Below, in pieces: positions 22,422-27,940 of a DNA stretch of 28,206 bases. This stretch comes from a virus. Within the stretch, counting starts at the first letter, position 1; the number at the start of each line of letters is the position of its first letter. The stretch is taken from IMG/VR virus record IMGVR_UViG_3300006753_000045, positions 1 through 28,206 of that record, one strand, 5' to 3'. A program made the position numbers and the translations under genes. The notes beneath the pieces were generated by a model. The model was not told where the DNA came from, searched no databases, and saw only the letters and a list, made by a program, of their open reading frames with translations.

Positions 22422-24146
22422 TTAAGCAGATACTGGTTCACGTACAGAACTCGGAACTGGGTTCGGACGTGGTACACTACCTCCACTGGCTTTGGATGCA
22501 ACATTAACCGCCTCACTAACTTCGGGCAACTCTTCAACACTAATCTCTAATGGATTTTTACCAACGAGACTTAATTGACGATAAAATAGTTTCTTAACTC
22601 TGGGGTCATCAAGTAATGCGGGATTCTGTGCAAGAAGTGTAAGTGCAGTTTGGTTTGTAGTAATTTCTGCGGCAATATCCATTCTTTCGTTAGACATAAT
22701 TACATCAACTGTTGCATTTATGACTTCCTGCTCGTAATACCTTGCAGGGATTGTCATATCTTTTTCTTTTCTTAACTGCTCTTTAACTACAGACTTCATC
22801 AACTCTCTTTCTTCAGCGCTAGGAATTCTTCCATTCTTTTTAACAAAAGCAAAAACTTTTTCTGTAACACGAGAATTTTCAACAAGAAATTTAATTCTTA
22901 TTAACTCATCTTCAGAGAATTCTCCCAACATAATTTTATGTTCAATCCTTCTTTCTTTTCGGAATTCAGGAATAACCCAATCAGTTATGATAGAGCTAAA
23001 CCAAATACTAAACTCCTCACCCCTTTGATCAAAGTAAGAACCACTTTGTCCGAGTGTTAATTTTGTAGTACCAAGAGGTGTACCTGAAGGAGGTCGCTCA
23101 CCTGAATTTTCAGCAAAAGCAAAAGTTTTTTCTTTCCTGTTTTGATCCCATTCCTGATTAGACTCTCTGTAAGCAGGTAGATTTTTCTCAGAGTTATTTA
23201 CTTGTGTAAGATTATCTTGAATATTAAGTACTTCTCCATTATCAACATCAGTCAAAAGGTTACGAGCAAAAGTGTCATCTCTAGTTTGAAAAATAAGTTT
23301 TGAAGTCCAATCAAGTGCAGAGTTTTTAAAGTCCTCAACTCTGTTTCGGTTGATTTGGTTTTCCATTAAATCTTCAACAACACCTCTTCCAATTCCTCTT
23401 CCTTTTATTCTGTCCCAATCTAACTTCCTCCAAATTTCATCAACACTTTCGTATTCCGCTTTATGTAAAATTACTCCACCCTCTGTAACAATATGATAAT
23501 TATTTTTACCCGCACCTTTATGAATTCCAAAACGATCATAAACTTTTATTCTTCCTGTTGCAGATTTTTTAACTTCAGCTAAAGCTCCCGCAAGTCCGTC
23601 CCAAATTCCTTCCATTTCATTTAGCTCGTGTTCTGCCATCTCCATTTCACTATCAACAAAACGAGACTTCCTAAGAAGTCGTTGTGTCGCCTCCCACCAA
23701 ACATTATCCAAATGTGTATTAAAAATTTTATTACCCGCCGCTTTTTTTACAATAATACTTCCGTACTTCGGAAGATCTAAAACTAATTCATTTAAAAGTA
23801 AACCAAGCTTTGTGGTTTTCATCCAACGTTTAAGATCACGAGAGTAGATCCAAGCAGGGTAATGGCTTTGACCTTCTGCAGGGATTACACGGATGTCTTT
23901 TGTATCACGATCTATTTGTTTTGAAGTAACGAGTGTAGGGTTTTTTATAACATTAAAGAATGCTCGTTTCCATCCATTTTCATCAACAGCGTTCCCCTTA
24001 AATCTGTCAACCCAATAGAGGTCAACAAGCTCTATAATTCTAGGTATTGTATTAGCATATGAGGGGGCTAATTCAAAAGATGCTTTTTGAAATTCAGCTT
24101 TTTCCTTTTTTATAGTTGAAACTAAATTTTTTCCTAGCTGTGACAT
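22422..24146 (-). CDS. portal protein
   Basis: 574 residues, within the usual size range of podovirus portals. N-terminal NTIPRIIELVDLYWVDRF and KRAFFNVIKNPTLVTSKQID precede a conserved central region (VNNSEKNLPAYRESNQEWDQ, then SGERPPSGTPLGTTKLTLGQ and SGSYFDQRGEEFSIW). A long C-terminal helical part follows, which would form the crown or clip (EINATVDVIM-like VINATVDVIM). GERPPSGTPLG is typical of portals of this group. The protein forms the dodecameric ring at the capsid vertex for DNA packaging. It is downstream of the large terminase across a 61-base promoter-like gap, and upstream of the scaffold and capsid genes. Start ATG at 24146 coincides with a possible transcription start. Confidence 0.88.
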   Translation of the reverse strand: MSQLGKNLVSTIKKEKAEFQKASFELAPSYANTIPRIIELVDLYWVDRFKGNAVDENGWKRAFFNVIKNPTLVTSKQIDRDTKDIRVIPAEGQSHYPAWIYSRDLKRWMKTTKLGLLLNELVLDLPKYGSIIVKKAAGNKIFNTHLDNVWWEATQRLLRKSRFVDSEMEMAEHELNEMEGIWDGLAGALAEVKKSATGRIKVYDRFGIHKGAGKNNYHIVTEGGVILHKAEYESVDEIWRKLDWDRIKGRGIGRGVVEDLMENQINRNRVEDFKNSALDWTSKLIFQTRDDTFARNLLTDVDNGEVLNIQDNLTQVNNSEKNLPAYRESNQEWDQNRKEKTFAFAENSGERPPSGTPLGTTKLTLGQSGSYFDQRGEEFSIWFSSIITDWVIPEFRKERRIEHKIMLGEFSEDELIRIKFLVENSRVTEKVFAFVKKNGRIPSAEERELMKSVVKEQLRKEKDMTIPARYYEQEVINATVDVIMSNERMDIAAEITTNQTALTLLAQNPALLDDPRVKKLFYRQLSLVGKNPLEISVEELPEVSEAVNVASKASGGSVPRPNPVPSSVREPVSA

Positions 24147-24152
24147 AAGGGT

Positions 24153-24182
24153 ATTTTACCCTGACAGTTATCCACAAGTCAA
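24153..24182 (-). promoter_or_regulatory. sigma70-like promoter upstream of portal, possibly leaderless
   Basis: On the minus strand, TTGACT (24182-24177), an 18-base spacer, then TAAAAT (24158-24153). The expected start point, about seven bases on, falls at or within a base of the portal ATG at 24146, so the transcript would have no 5' untranslated leader. The perfect repeat AGGGTA-TTT-TACCCT overlaps the -10 element and may be an operator. Confidence 0.45.
24168..24176 (+). promoter_or_regulatory. DnaA-box consensus match TTATCCACA
   Basis: An exact match to the nine-base DnaA box, inside the spacer of the promoter ahead of the portal gene. A second exact match lies at 26817-26825 near the early promoter. 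A nine-mer can occur by chance, but both copies sit at promoters. Confidence 0.35.
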
Positions 24183-24200
24183 TTAACTTGACAAGGTGGA
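24171..24200. repeat. nested inverted repeat in the large terminase-portal gap
   Basis: TCCAC, AA, GTCAA, loop TTAAC, TTGAC, AAG, GTGGA: ten pairs in two stacked arms separated by a small internal loop. It covers the -35 region of the portal promoter. There is no T-run, so it is more likely a protein-binding operator than a terminator. Confidence 0.5.
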
Positions 24201-24207
24201 AAACTTT

Positions 24208-25494
24208 TTAAACAAACGAGTTCCGCTTTTTTCTAGCCCCTTCTTTCATTGTCTTTTTTAACAAACTTTCTTGCCTACCTTTTCCAATTAAAGTCCAAAC
24301 AGATAATGCCAAAGAGTTAACACAATCATCGTGTTTGCCTGTCGGCGCTCCGTAAGAAAAGTGTCCCTTGTCTGTAAGGATATAACCAAAATGATCTAGC
24401 TCATCAAGTAGCGGACGATATGCCGGAATAAATATATTCCCCTGCTCTATCCAAATTGTTAGCTTTTCAATAAGTTGAAGTTTACTTTTCCCTGAATACT
24501 TAAAGTCATCTACCAAAATTCCTGCCCTTCTTAGATCTTCACTGATTGGATCTCCTACTCCTGTAGAGTCAATTACCAGACGGGCATTATTATAACGCTT
24601 TGCTAGGGCAATTATCCTAGCTTTCTGTATATTCCACCCAATTTCATTAAATCTATCTATATGAACGACACTATTTATAGAGCGATCCATCACAGTTAGC
24701 ACTGTATAGTCCCGATATTTCGCTAAATCTACTCCGATTGTATAAAAATGTCCCTTTTCAGAGTCCCTTTCTATCCCATCTCTGATAATATCGTAAACTC
24801 CCCTGAAAACTGCAGAGGCATCATCAAGGAAATCTGCCTGATATTCCTGTTGAAAGACGTGTTTCGGCAACATTTCCTCTGCTCTTTCCCATTCACCCTT
24901 AGGAAAATAAGGATTAGACCTACTCTCAAAACGAAAAGCACCGCCATTTGCATCAGCTTCAACGTACCGGTCATTAAACCAGTTTTTACCTAAAGGAGTG
25001 GAGATGAAAATAGTCTTACCTTGTCTTGAAGAAGTGGTTGGAAACAAAAACTGCTCCCAAATTCTCCGATCTATTTGAGCGGCTTCATCAACAATGAGAA
25101 GGTCAAGTTCTTCTCCCAAAAGCGACTTCGGATTTTCTGCGGATTTACATTCAACCACAGATCCAGTTGCAGTTTGTATCTTCGGGTAAGGTCTATAAAC
25201 CACTCCTTTGAGTTGCGAAGGGGCAACCACACCGAACCACCGGACAAGATAATTGAAAACCTTAAGAGATAGATCATATGTTGGAGAGACAATCCAAATC
25301 TTCTTATTGGGCTGTACTAGAACCCTTAAGGCAATATAGGCACACAGAGCCGACTTACCCCAACGCCTACCTGCACAAAGAACTACAATTCTTAGTTTCT
25401 CAATCGCTCTCAAGACTGGATTCTGATCCTCGTGAGGAGTCCACCCAATCTTTTCTTGCAGTCTTTTATCGTCTATTTTAATTGTCTCTGCCAT
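24208..25494 (-). CDS. terL: large terminase subunit (ATPase plus nuclease)
   Basis: 428 residues from the ATG at 25494 (MAETIKIDDKRL). The ATPase has Walker A GRRWGKS (42-48), Walker B LLIVDE (132-137) with the catalytic glutamate, and the coupling motif FISTPLGKNWF. The RNase H-like nuclease has GVDLAKYRDYTVL (D256), LVIDSTGVGDP (D309) and GKHDD (D389, D390), the three acidic clusters that bind metal. It drives DNA packaging through the portal and cuts the concatemer. The upstream TTG at 25533 is rejected. A strong Shine-Dalgarno-like AAGGAGG lies 18 bases before the ATG, too far for normal use. It lies within a small overlapping ORF that may couple translation. Confidence 0.95.
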   Translation of the reverse strand: MAETIKIDDKRLQEKIGWTPHEDQNPVLRAIEKLRIVVLCAGRRWGKSALCAYIALRVLVQPNKKIWIVSPTYDLSLKVFNYLVRWFGVVAPSQLKGVVYRPYPKIQTATGSVVECKSAENPKSLLGEELDLLIVDEAAQIDRRIWEQFLFPTTSSRQGKTIFISTPLGKNWFNDRYVEADANGGAFRFESRSNPYFPKGEWERAEEMLPKHVFQQEYQADFLDDASAVFRGVYDIIRDGIERDSEKGHFYTIGVDLAKYRDYTVLTVMDRSINSVVHIDRFNEIGWNIQKARIIALAKRYNNARLVIDSTGVGDPISEDLRRAGILVDDFKYSGKSKLQLIEKLTIWIEQGNIFIPAYRPLLDELDHFGYILTDKGHFSYGAPTGKHDDCVNSLALSVWTLIGKGRQESLLKKTMKEGARKKRNSFV

Positions 25495-25540
25495 ACATAT
25501 ATTTAAAGTTGCCCTCCTTGATATAAAGTTCAAAATCCAT
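25478..25540 (-). CDS. possible 20-residue leader peptide overlapping the large terminase start
   Basis: The frame begins MDFELYIKEGNFK with GAGGAAGGGT just before its ATG, a good ribosome site, and ends 14 bases inside the large terminase gene. The downstream gene's own AAGGAGG is inside this ORF. A ribosome finishing the peptide would end at the terminase start, which suggests translational coupling. Short, so chance cannot be excluded. Confidence 0.4.
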   Translation of the reverse strand: MDFELYIKEGNFKYMYGRDN

Positions 25541-25568
25541 ACCCTTCCTCAAAAGAACAATAATACCC

Positions 25569-25700
25569 TCACAGGGAACAGGTAGATAGGAATGGAATAT
25601 ATTTACCAAGTGAAACCTGATGTGTTGACCAAACAACGCCTATCTACCTAGTGAACTCGTGGGGGAGTCACCCCAAACCAACGCCTCATATCCCCTGTGA
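25569..25700 (-). ncRNA. predicted three-way-junction RNA or structured packaging-type site between the terminase genes
   Basis: Outer stem: TCACAGGGA (25569-25577) with TCCCCTGTGA (25691-25700), nine pairs with one bulged C. Second stem: AGGTAGATAGG (25580-25590) with CCTATCTACCT (25639-25649), eleven perfect pairs. Third stem: either GTGAACTC with GAGTCAC (25651-25671, one bulge) or GGGG-AGTCA-CCCC (25662-25674); these exclude each other. The outer stem's 3' arm on the minus strand can also refold as CCCT-GTG-AGGG. It contains no long ORF. Strand is assumed from the late operon; as DNA it would be symmetric. Possible roles: a small RNA, a 5' leader of the large terminase, or the site where small terminase binds. 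Confidence 0.5.
25629..25686. repeat. direct repeat CCAAAC(C)AACGCCT, two copies
   Basis: Copies at 25629-25641 (13 bases) and 25673-25686 (14 bases) differ by one inserted C and lie 44 bases apart. One lies in the second stem and its loop, the other in the linker of the predicted junction. Repeated short motifs of this sort are common at phage packaging or initiator binding sites. Confidence 0.6.
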
Positions 25701-25728
25701 AAGTACTATTACAATTATTATCCCATCA

Positions 25729-25881
25729 TTAAGTGTCAAAGACTAGGAAAGTAAGGTGACAACAAAGCCTGAACAACTTAACTATCTGCTTAGCAGTACT
25801 CTCAGAATTTATAGAAATCTCTACCTCTTGTCCGTCAGGACAAGGGTTATCAGGATAGGGAGTAAATAGATATTTATTCAT
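25729..25881 (-). CDS. small hypothetical protein, 50 aa
   Basis: Starts MNKYLFTPYPDNPCPDGQEV and continues with a polar helix (STAKQIVKLF) and a cysteine-rich hydrophobic end (RLCCHLTFLVFDT). The amino-acid mix looks like a real protein, with three cysteines. No good Shine-Dalgarno sequence. It sits between the small-terminase cluster and the structured element. Below the length where ORF evidence is strong; no family recognised. Confidence 0.45.
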   Translation of the reverse strand: MNKYLFTPYPDNPCPDGQEVEISINSESTAKQIVKLFRLCCHLTFLVFDT

Positions 25882-26174
25882 AGCTGTTATTTGTCATATT
25901 TGAACTTCTAATGTTTGGCTGTACCCTATATCAGTTATAGCAACTCTCCTTTGATACCCTCTCCCCTTAGTTTCTATGATTTAAAGCTATTTATACCTAT
26001 ATTTGAGCTATATCTAGTACTTTCAAGCTAAAAGCTAGAAAAAGGTACTCGGAATGTCTAGTTTAAAGGTGTGAATGGGAGTATTTCATATTTTAGGACA
26101 TATTTTATAATAATACTTCTGATCCTTAATATCCTCTCTCTATGGTACTTATACAACCCCTGACCCTGACGGGA
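25882..26174. other. 293-base non-coding stretch between the terminase genes
   Basis: AT-rich with no ORF over about 25 codons in a sensible context. It holds an imperfect hairpin at 26018-26047 with the inner palindrome AGCT-AAA-AGCT flanked by GTAC arms. Another hairpin, TGACCC-TGAC-GGG(A)TCA at 26161-26177, overlaps the stop of the 26-residue ORF. Several TATA-rich steps could be -10 elements, but none has a convincing -35 partner. Confidence 0.4.
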
Positions 26175-26255
26175 TCAGATGGAACGCCGGTGCTTTATGA
26201 TCATAATTATCCCTATAATGAAAAACACTACTAAAAGTTTATCTACTAAGCTCAT
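26175..26255 (-). CDS. possible 26-residue membrane microprotein
   Basis: Encodes a peptide starting MSLVDKLLVVFFIIGIIMII and ending in a basic tail (KHRRSI): one membrane span, positive end, the form of phage lysis or toxin-like micropeptides. AGGAG lies directly before the ATG, too close for ideal spacing. It overlaps the 3' end of the 59-residue membrane ORF in another frame. Its stop lies in a hairpin. Confidence 0.4.
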   Translation of the reverse strand: MSLVDKLLVVFFIIGIIMIIKHRRSI

Positions 26256-26418
26256 CTCCTGTGTTTAATTTTTCTATTACTTCAATCTTATGATCAGTCC
26301 TTTCACTAATCCGGCGGGAGTTTCCCCGCTTATTGCGGTTTACCCTTTCATAAGCCCGTCCAAAAGTGAACACAAGCCAAACGACTATTAAAATTCCTAT
26401 TATTTTCAGTATTATCAT
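26239..26418 (-). CDS. small membrane protein, 59 aa, coupled to the small terminase gene
   Basis: N-terminal hydrophobic segment (MIILKIIGILIVVWLVFTFG, residues 1-20) followed by a highly charged tail (RAYERVNRNKRGNSRRISE). One membrane span with a cytoplasmic basic domain. Its ATG overlaps the small-terminase stop (TAATG), strong evidence that it is translated. It resembles inner-membrane spanin or lysis-accessory proteins in layout, and the overlapping 26-residue membrane ORF recalls nested lysis genes, but no family signature is present. Confidence 0.65.
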   Translation of the reverse strand: MIILKIIGILIVVWLVFTFGRAYERVNRNKRGNSRRISERTDHKIEVIEKLNTGDELSR

Positions 26419-26801
26419 TATGTTTTTTCTACTACACTAATAGATCCTAGCTCATCTTGATACTTCATAGCCCTAAGTTTATTTTGAGGGTAGCGATCTT
26501 TGAGCTTTAATAGCATATCGGCACTTTGTAAACTTGCCCGTTTATCATCATCAACCAAGATTGAAAAAAGCCGTCCAAGAATAATATCATCATCAATTTG
26601 AGCCAGTAAGTATTGGAATCCAGCACTCTCCGTCACACGTTGCGGGGAGTTTTGAACCGACACAGCATAACCACTTTCAGCGAGAATATCTTTCATTACC
26701 ACTTTCTCCTTGTTTCTGACCTTTTCTGACATCAGTTTAACAACGGACTTGTGGTTTTCCGTTGGTTTAACGTTGTATTTTGGCTCTTTTATAGTTTTCA
26801 T
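26418..26801 (-). CDS. terS: small terminase subunit
   Basis: 127 residues. An N-terminal basic region leads into a helix-turn-helix (residues about 32-58: EKVVMKDILAESGYAVSVQN, then SPQRVTES), the DNA-recognition domain of phage small terminases. A central helix (FQYLLAQIDDDIILGRLFSI) and DDKRASLQSADMLLKLKDRYP follow as the oligomerisation part; 'LQSADMLLKLKDRYP' is typical of the family. It would bind the packaging site and load the large subunit. Normally the two subunits are adjacent; here about 740 bases with a structured element separate the end of this gene's partner ORFs and the large subunit. Start ATG at 26801 has no strong ribosome site. Confidence 0.82.
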   Translation of the reverse strand: MKTIKEPKYNVKPTENHKSVVKLMSEKVRNKEKVVMKDILAESGYAVSVQNSPQRVTESAGFQYLLAQIDDDIILGRLFSILVDDDKRASLQSADMLLKLKDRYPQNKLRAMKYQDELGSISVVEKT

Positions 26802-26816
26802 TAAATTTATCAGGAG

Positions 26817-26825
26817 TTATCCACA
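26817..26825 (+). promoter_or_regulatory. DnaA-box consensus match TTATCCACA
   Basis: An exact nine-base match, ten bases upstream of the early promoter's -35 element and 16 bases from the small-terminase start. See the second copy at 24168. It could couple phage transcription or replication to host DnaA, or be chance. Confidence 0.4.
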
Positions 26826-26834
26826 TTCTTTGGT

Positions 26835-26863
26835 TTGACTTATCCCACAGGTGGGATTATACT
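26835..26863 (+). promoter_or_regulatory. strong early promoter with a palindromic operator in its spacer
   Basis: TTGACT (26835-26840), a 17-base spacer, TATACT (26858-26863): five of six consensus bases in each box at ideal spacing. The spacer is filled by ATCCCAC-AG-GTGGGAT, a perfect seven-base inverted repeat (26842-26857), so a repressor bound there would block RNA polymerase. Expected start near 26870. It drives the rightward small genes and points away from the late operon. Confidence 0.8.
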
Positions 26864-26884
26864 ACATAACAAGAAGGCGAGAAC
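26856..26884 (-). promoter_or_regulatory. possible divergent promoter for the small terminase and late genes
   Basis: On the minus strand there is a perfect TATAAT (26861-26856) overlapping the early promoter's -10 box. Only a weak -35, TTCTCG, lies 16 bases upstream. The start would be near 26849, inside the same palindromic operator, so one regulator could control both directions. Confidence 0.3.
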
Positions 26885-26993
26885 ACGAGAGCGGACGAGA
26901 ACAAAAACATATTCAAAAATTATAAAAAAGTTTCTGCGGTTCGCTCTCTCCCTCCTTCCCGAATTTTATCAGGTCTTTAAAAACTATGCAATT
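26870..26993 (+). promoter_or_regulatory. structured leader of the first early gene
   Basis: Begins at the predicted start point and carries AGGCGAGAACA (26874-26884), the block found again before the next two genes. A seven-pair stem, GAGAGCG (26887-26893) with CGCTCTC (26942-26948), encloses an A-rich loop of 48 bases. CCTCCTT (26951-26957), equal to the 16S anti-Shine-Dalgarno sequence, lies just after. No good ribosome site precedes the ATG at 26994. Confidence 0.45.
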
Positions 26994-27113
26994 ATGAAAT
27001 ACTGGATAATTTTTATCGTTCTGTTTTTGCTTGGGATCGCATACCTTATTTGGCTAGACTGGGGCTGTGATCTCTCTGGCATTATGACTTGGAGCGGTAA
27101 AGTTTGTATTTAG
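26994..27113 (+). CDS. small membrane protein, 39 aa
   Basis: One membrane span (residues 3-20, YWIIFIVLFLLGIAYLIW), then a short outside or periplasmic tail with two cysteines (WGCDLSGIMTWSGKVCI). The pair could form a disulfide. First gene of the early transcript. The longer frame from 26835 would start upstream of the promoter's own start point and is rejected. Possible superinfection exclusion or host-membrane role, by analogy with other early phage membrane peptides; not shown by sequence. Confidence 0.6.
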   Translation: MKYWIIFIVLFLLGIAYLIWLDWGCDLSGIMTWSGKVCI

Positions 27114-27248
27114 CCCTTGATATTGATCTTTAGTAGCGGGAATATTCGCCCCGCTAAGTCGTCTAGCGACAGGGACTCGCTAAAGATCAATAATGAGGGG
27201 CGAAAGCCCTTTTGGTCGGATATTATTACAATTAGGCGAGAACATATT
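27108..27248 (+). promoter_or_regulatory. structured leader element, copy 1
   Basis: Starts in the stop of the previous gene. Long stem: TATTGATCTTTAG (27121-27133) with CTAAAGATCAATA (27180-27192), 13 perfect pairs. Inside: TAGCGGG/CCCGCTA (27134-27140 / 27150-27156) and GTCG/CGAC (27158-27161 / 27167-27170). After it: a GNRA hairpin, AGGGGC-GAAA-GCCCTT (27196-27211). AATAAT (27189-27194) can instead pair with ATTATT (27222-27227), excluding the end of the long stem. It ends with AGGCGAGAACAT, a weak ribosome site eight bases before the ATG at 27249. Copy 2 shares the order of stems. Confidence 0.65.
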
Positions 27249-27647
27249 ATGGATTATAAAAAACAAGGCGAGGACTTTTTGAAAAAGACAAAAACCACGC
27301 TTGAGTTTGTGGAGTGTACCCCTCAAAAATCCCCACTATGGGCGAAAGAAGGAGAAGAACACGGCACAGAATACACTATAACCCTAAAAAACGAAAAAGG
27401 AGAGTATTCTTTTGGTTATTGGGGAAGTATTGCGGACAAAGAGGAGAAGAGAAAGCCAACAGCTTACTCAATCCTTGCCTGTCTTGACGTTTTTGATGGT
27501 GATTTCTCTGAGTTTTGCTCGTGTTTTGGTTATGACGAGGACAGCAGAACAGCAGAAAAAACCTTCCACGCCGTTCAAGAGCAGAGCAACAATTTACGAA
27601 GAATTTTTACTCATAAAGAATTGGGAAAGCTCCAAGAAATAAATTAG
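27249..27647 (+). CDS. conserved hypothetical phage protein
   Basis: 132 residues from the ATG at 27249 (MDYKKQGEDFLKKTKTTLEF). The middle has EYTITLKNEKGEYSFGYWGS, then KPTAYSILACLDVFD, and DFSEFCSCFGYDEDSRTAEK with a C-terminal helix. The 'PTAYxxLACLxxxD ... FCxxFGYDEDSxxAEKxxxAV' pattern is one I recognise as a hypothetical family common in phages and bacterial mobile elements; its function is unknown. The ORF extends upstream to 27117, but that part is the structured leader, so the internal ATG is preferred. Cytoplasmic, no membrane segment. Confidence 0.78.
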   Translation: MDYKKQGEDFLKKTKTTLEFVECTPQKSPLWAKEGEEHGTEYTITLKNEKGEYSFGYWGSIADKEEKRKPTAYSILACLDVFDGDFSEFCSCFGYDEDSRTAEKTFHAVQEQSNNLRRIFTHKELGKLQEIN

Positions 27648-27778
27648 ATTTAGCTCTTGATATTGCTCTTTAGATCCGCAGAGTACTCTGAACGGCTAAT
27701 AATTTATCGGCGGGGTCGCTAGAGAGCAATAATCAGGCACTAAAGGTCGGTGATTATTGGAATAATAGGCGAGAACAT
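27648..27778 (+). promoter_or_regulatory. structured leader element, copy 2
   Basis: Long stem: TATTGCTCTTTAG (27661-27673) with CTAGAGAGCAATA (27719-27731), 12 Watson-Crick pairs and one G-U. Compared with copy 1, an A-T pair has become C-G in step. Inside is CCG-CAGAG-TA-CTCTG-AA-CGG (27676-27695). AATAATCA (27728-27735) pairs with TGATTATT (27751-27758), overlapping the long stem; ATTATT-GG-AATAAT (27753-27766) is a third option. It ends AGGCGAGAACAT before the ATG at 27779. Confidence 0.65.
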
Positions 27779-27940
27779 ATGAACGAAGAAACTTTTGGAG
27801 CATTAAAGCGGATCGTTGAAGAAGTAGAAGAAAAACGCAAAGCTGAATGTTTAATGAAAGATTGCATCATAAACCACAATATCGGCGGGAATGATATAGA
27901 TCTCGTTAAAACTTGGATCAAAGACAATGAAAAAACCTAG
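27779..27940 (+). CDS. small acidic hypothetical protein, 53 aa
   Basis: Starts MNEETFGALKRIVEEVEEKR, an amphipathic helix, then AECLMKDCIINHNIGGNDID with two cysteines, and a C-terminal helix (LVKTWIKDNEKT). It follows the second structured leader directly. The composition fits a small early regulatory or host-takeover protein; no family recognised. The next gene's ATG overlaps its last codons by 14 bases. Confidence 0.65.
   Translation: MNEETFGALKRIVEEVEEKRKAECLMKDCIINHNIGGNDIDLVKTWIKDNEKT

Noticed and set aside
24146-24208. Intrinsic terminator between large terminase and portal
   Set aside because: The inverted repeat has no T-run on either strand, so an operator is a better reading.
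25569-25700. phi29-type packaging RNA
   Set aside because: Only the position near the terminase is similar. I see no matching stems or loops, and phi29-like phages use a protein-primed system not seen here.
25569-25700. tRNA gene
   Set aside because: There is no seven-pair acceptor stem with D, anticodon and T arms at the right sizes and no TTCRA-type T loop.
26835-26993. N-terminal extension of the 39-residue membrane protein
   Set aside because: It would start in the -35 box of the promoter that transcribes it.
27117-27248. N-terminal extension of the 132-residue early protein from 27117
   Set aside because: This stretch is the structured leader with a 13-pair stem that recurs, in diverged form, before the next gene. 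The internal ATG at 27249 has a weak ribosome site and gives the normal family N-terminus.
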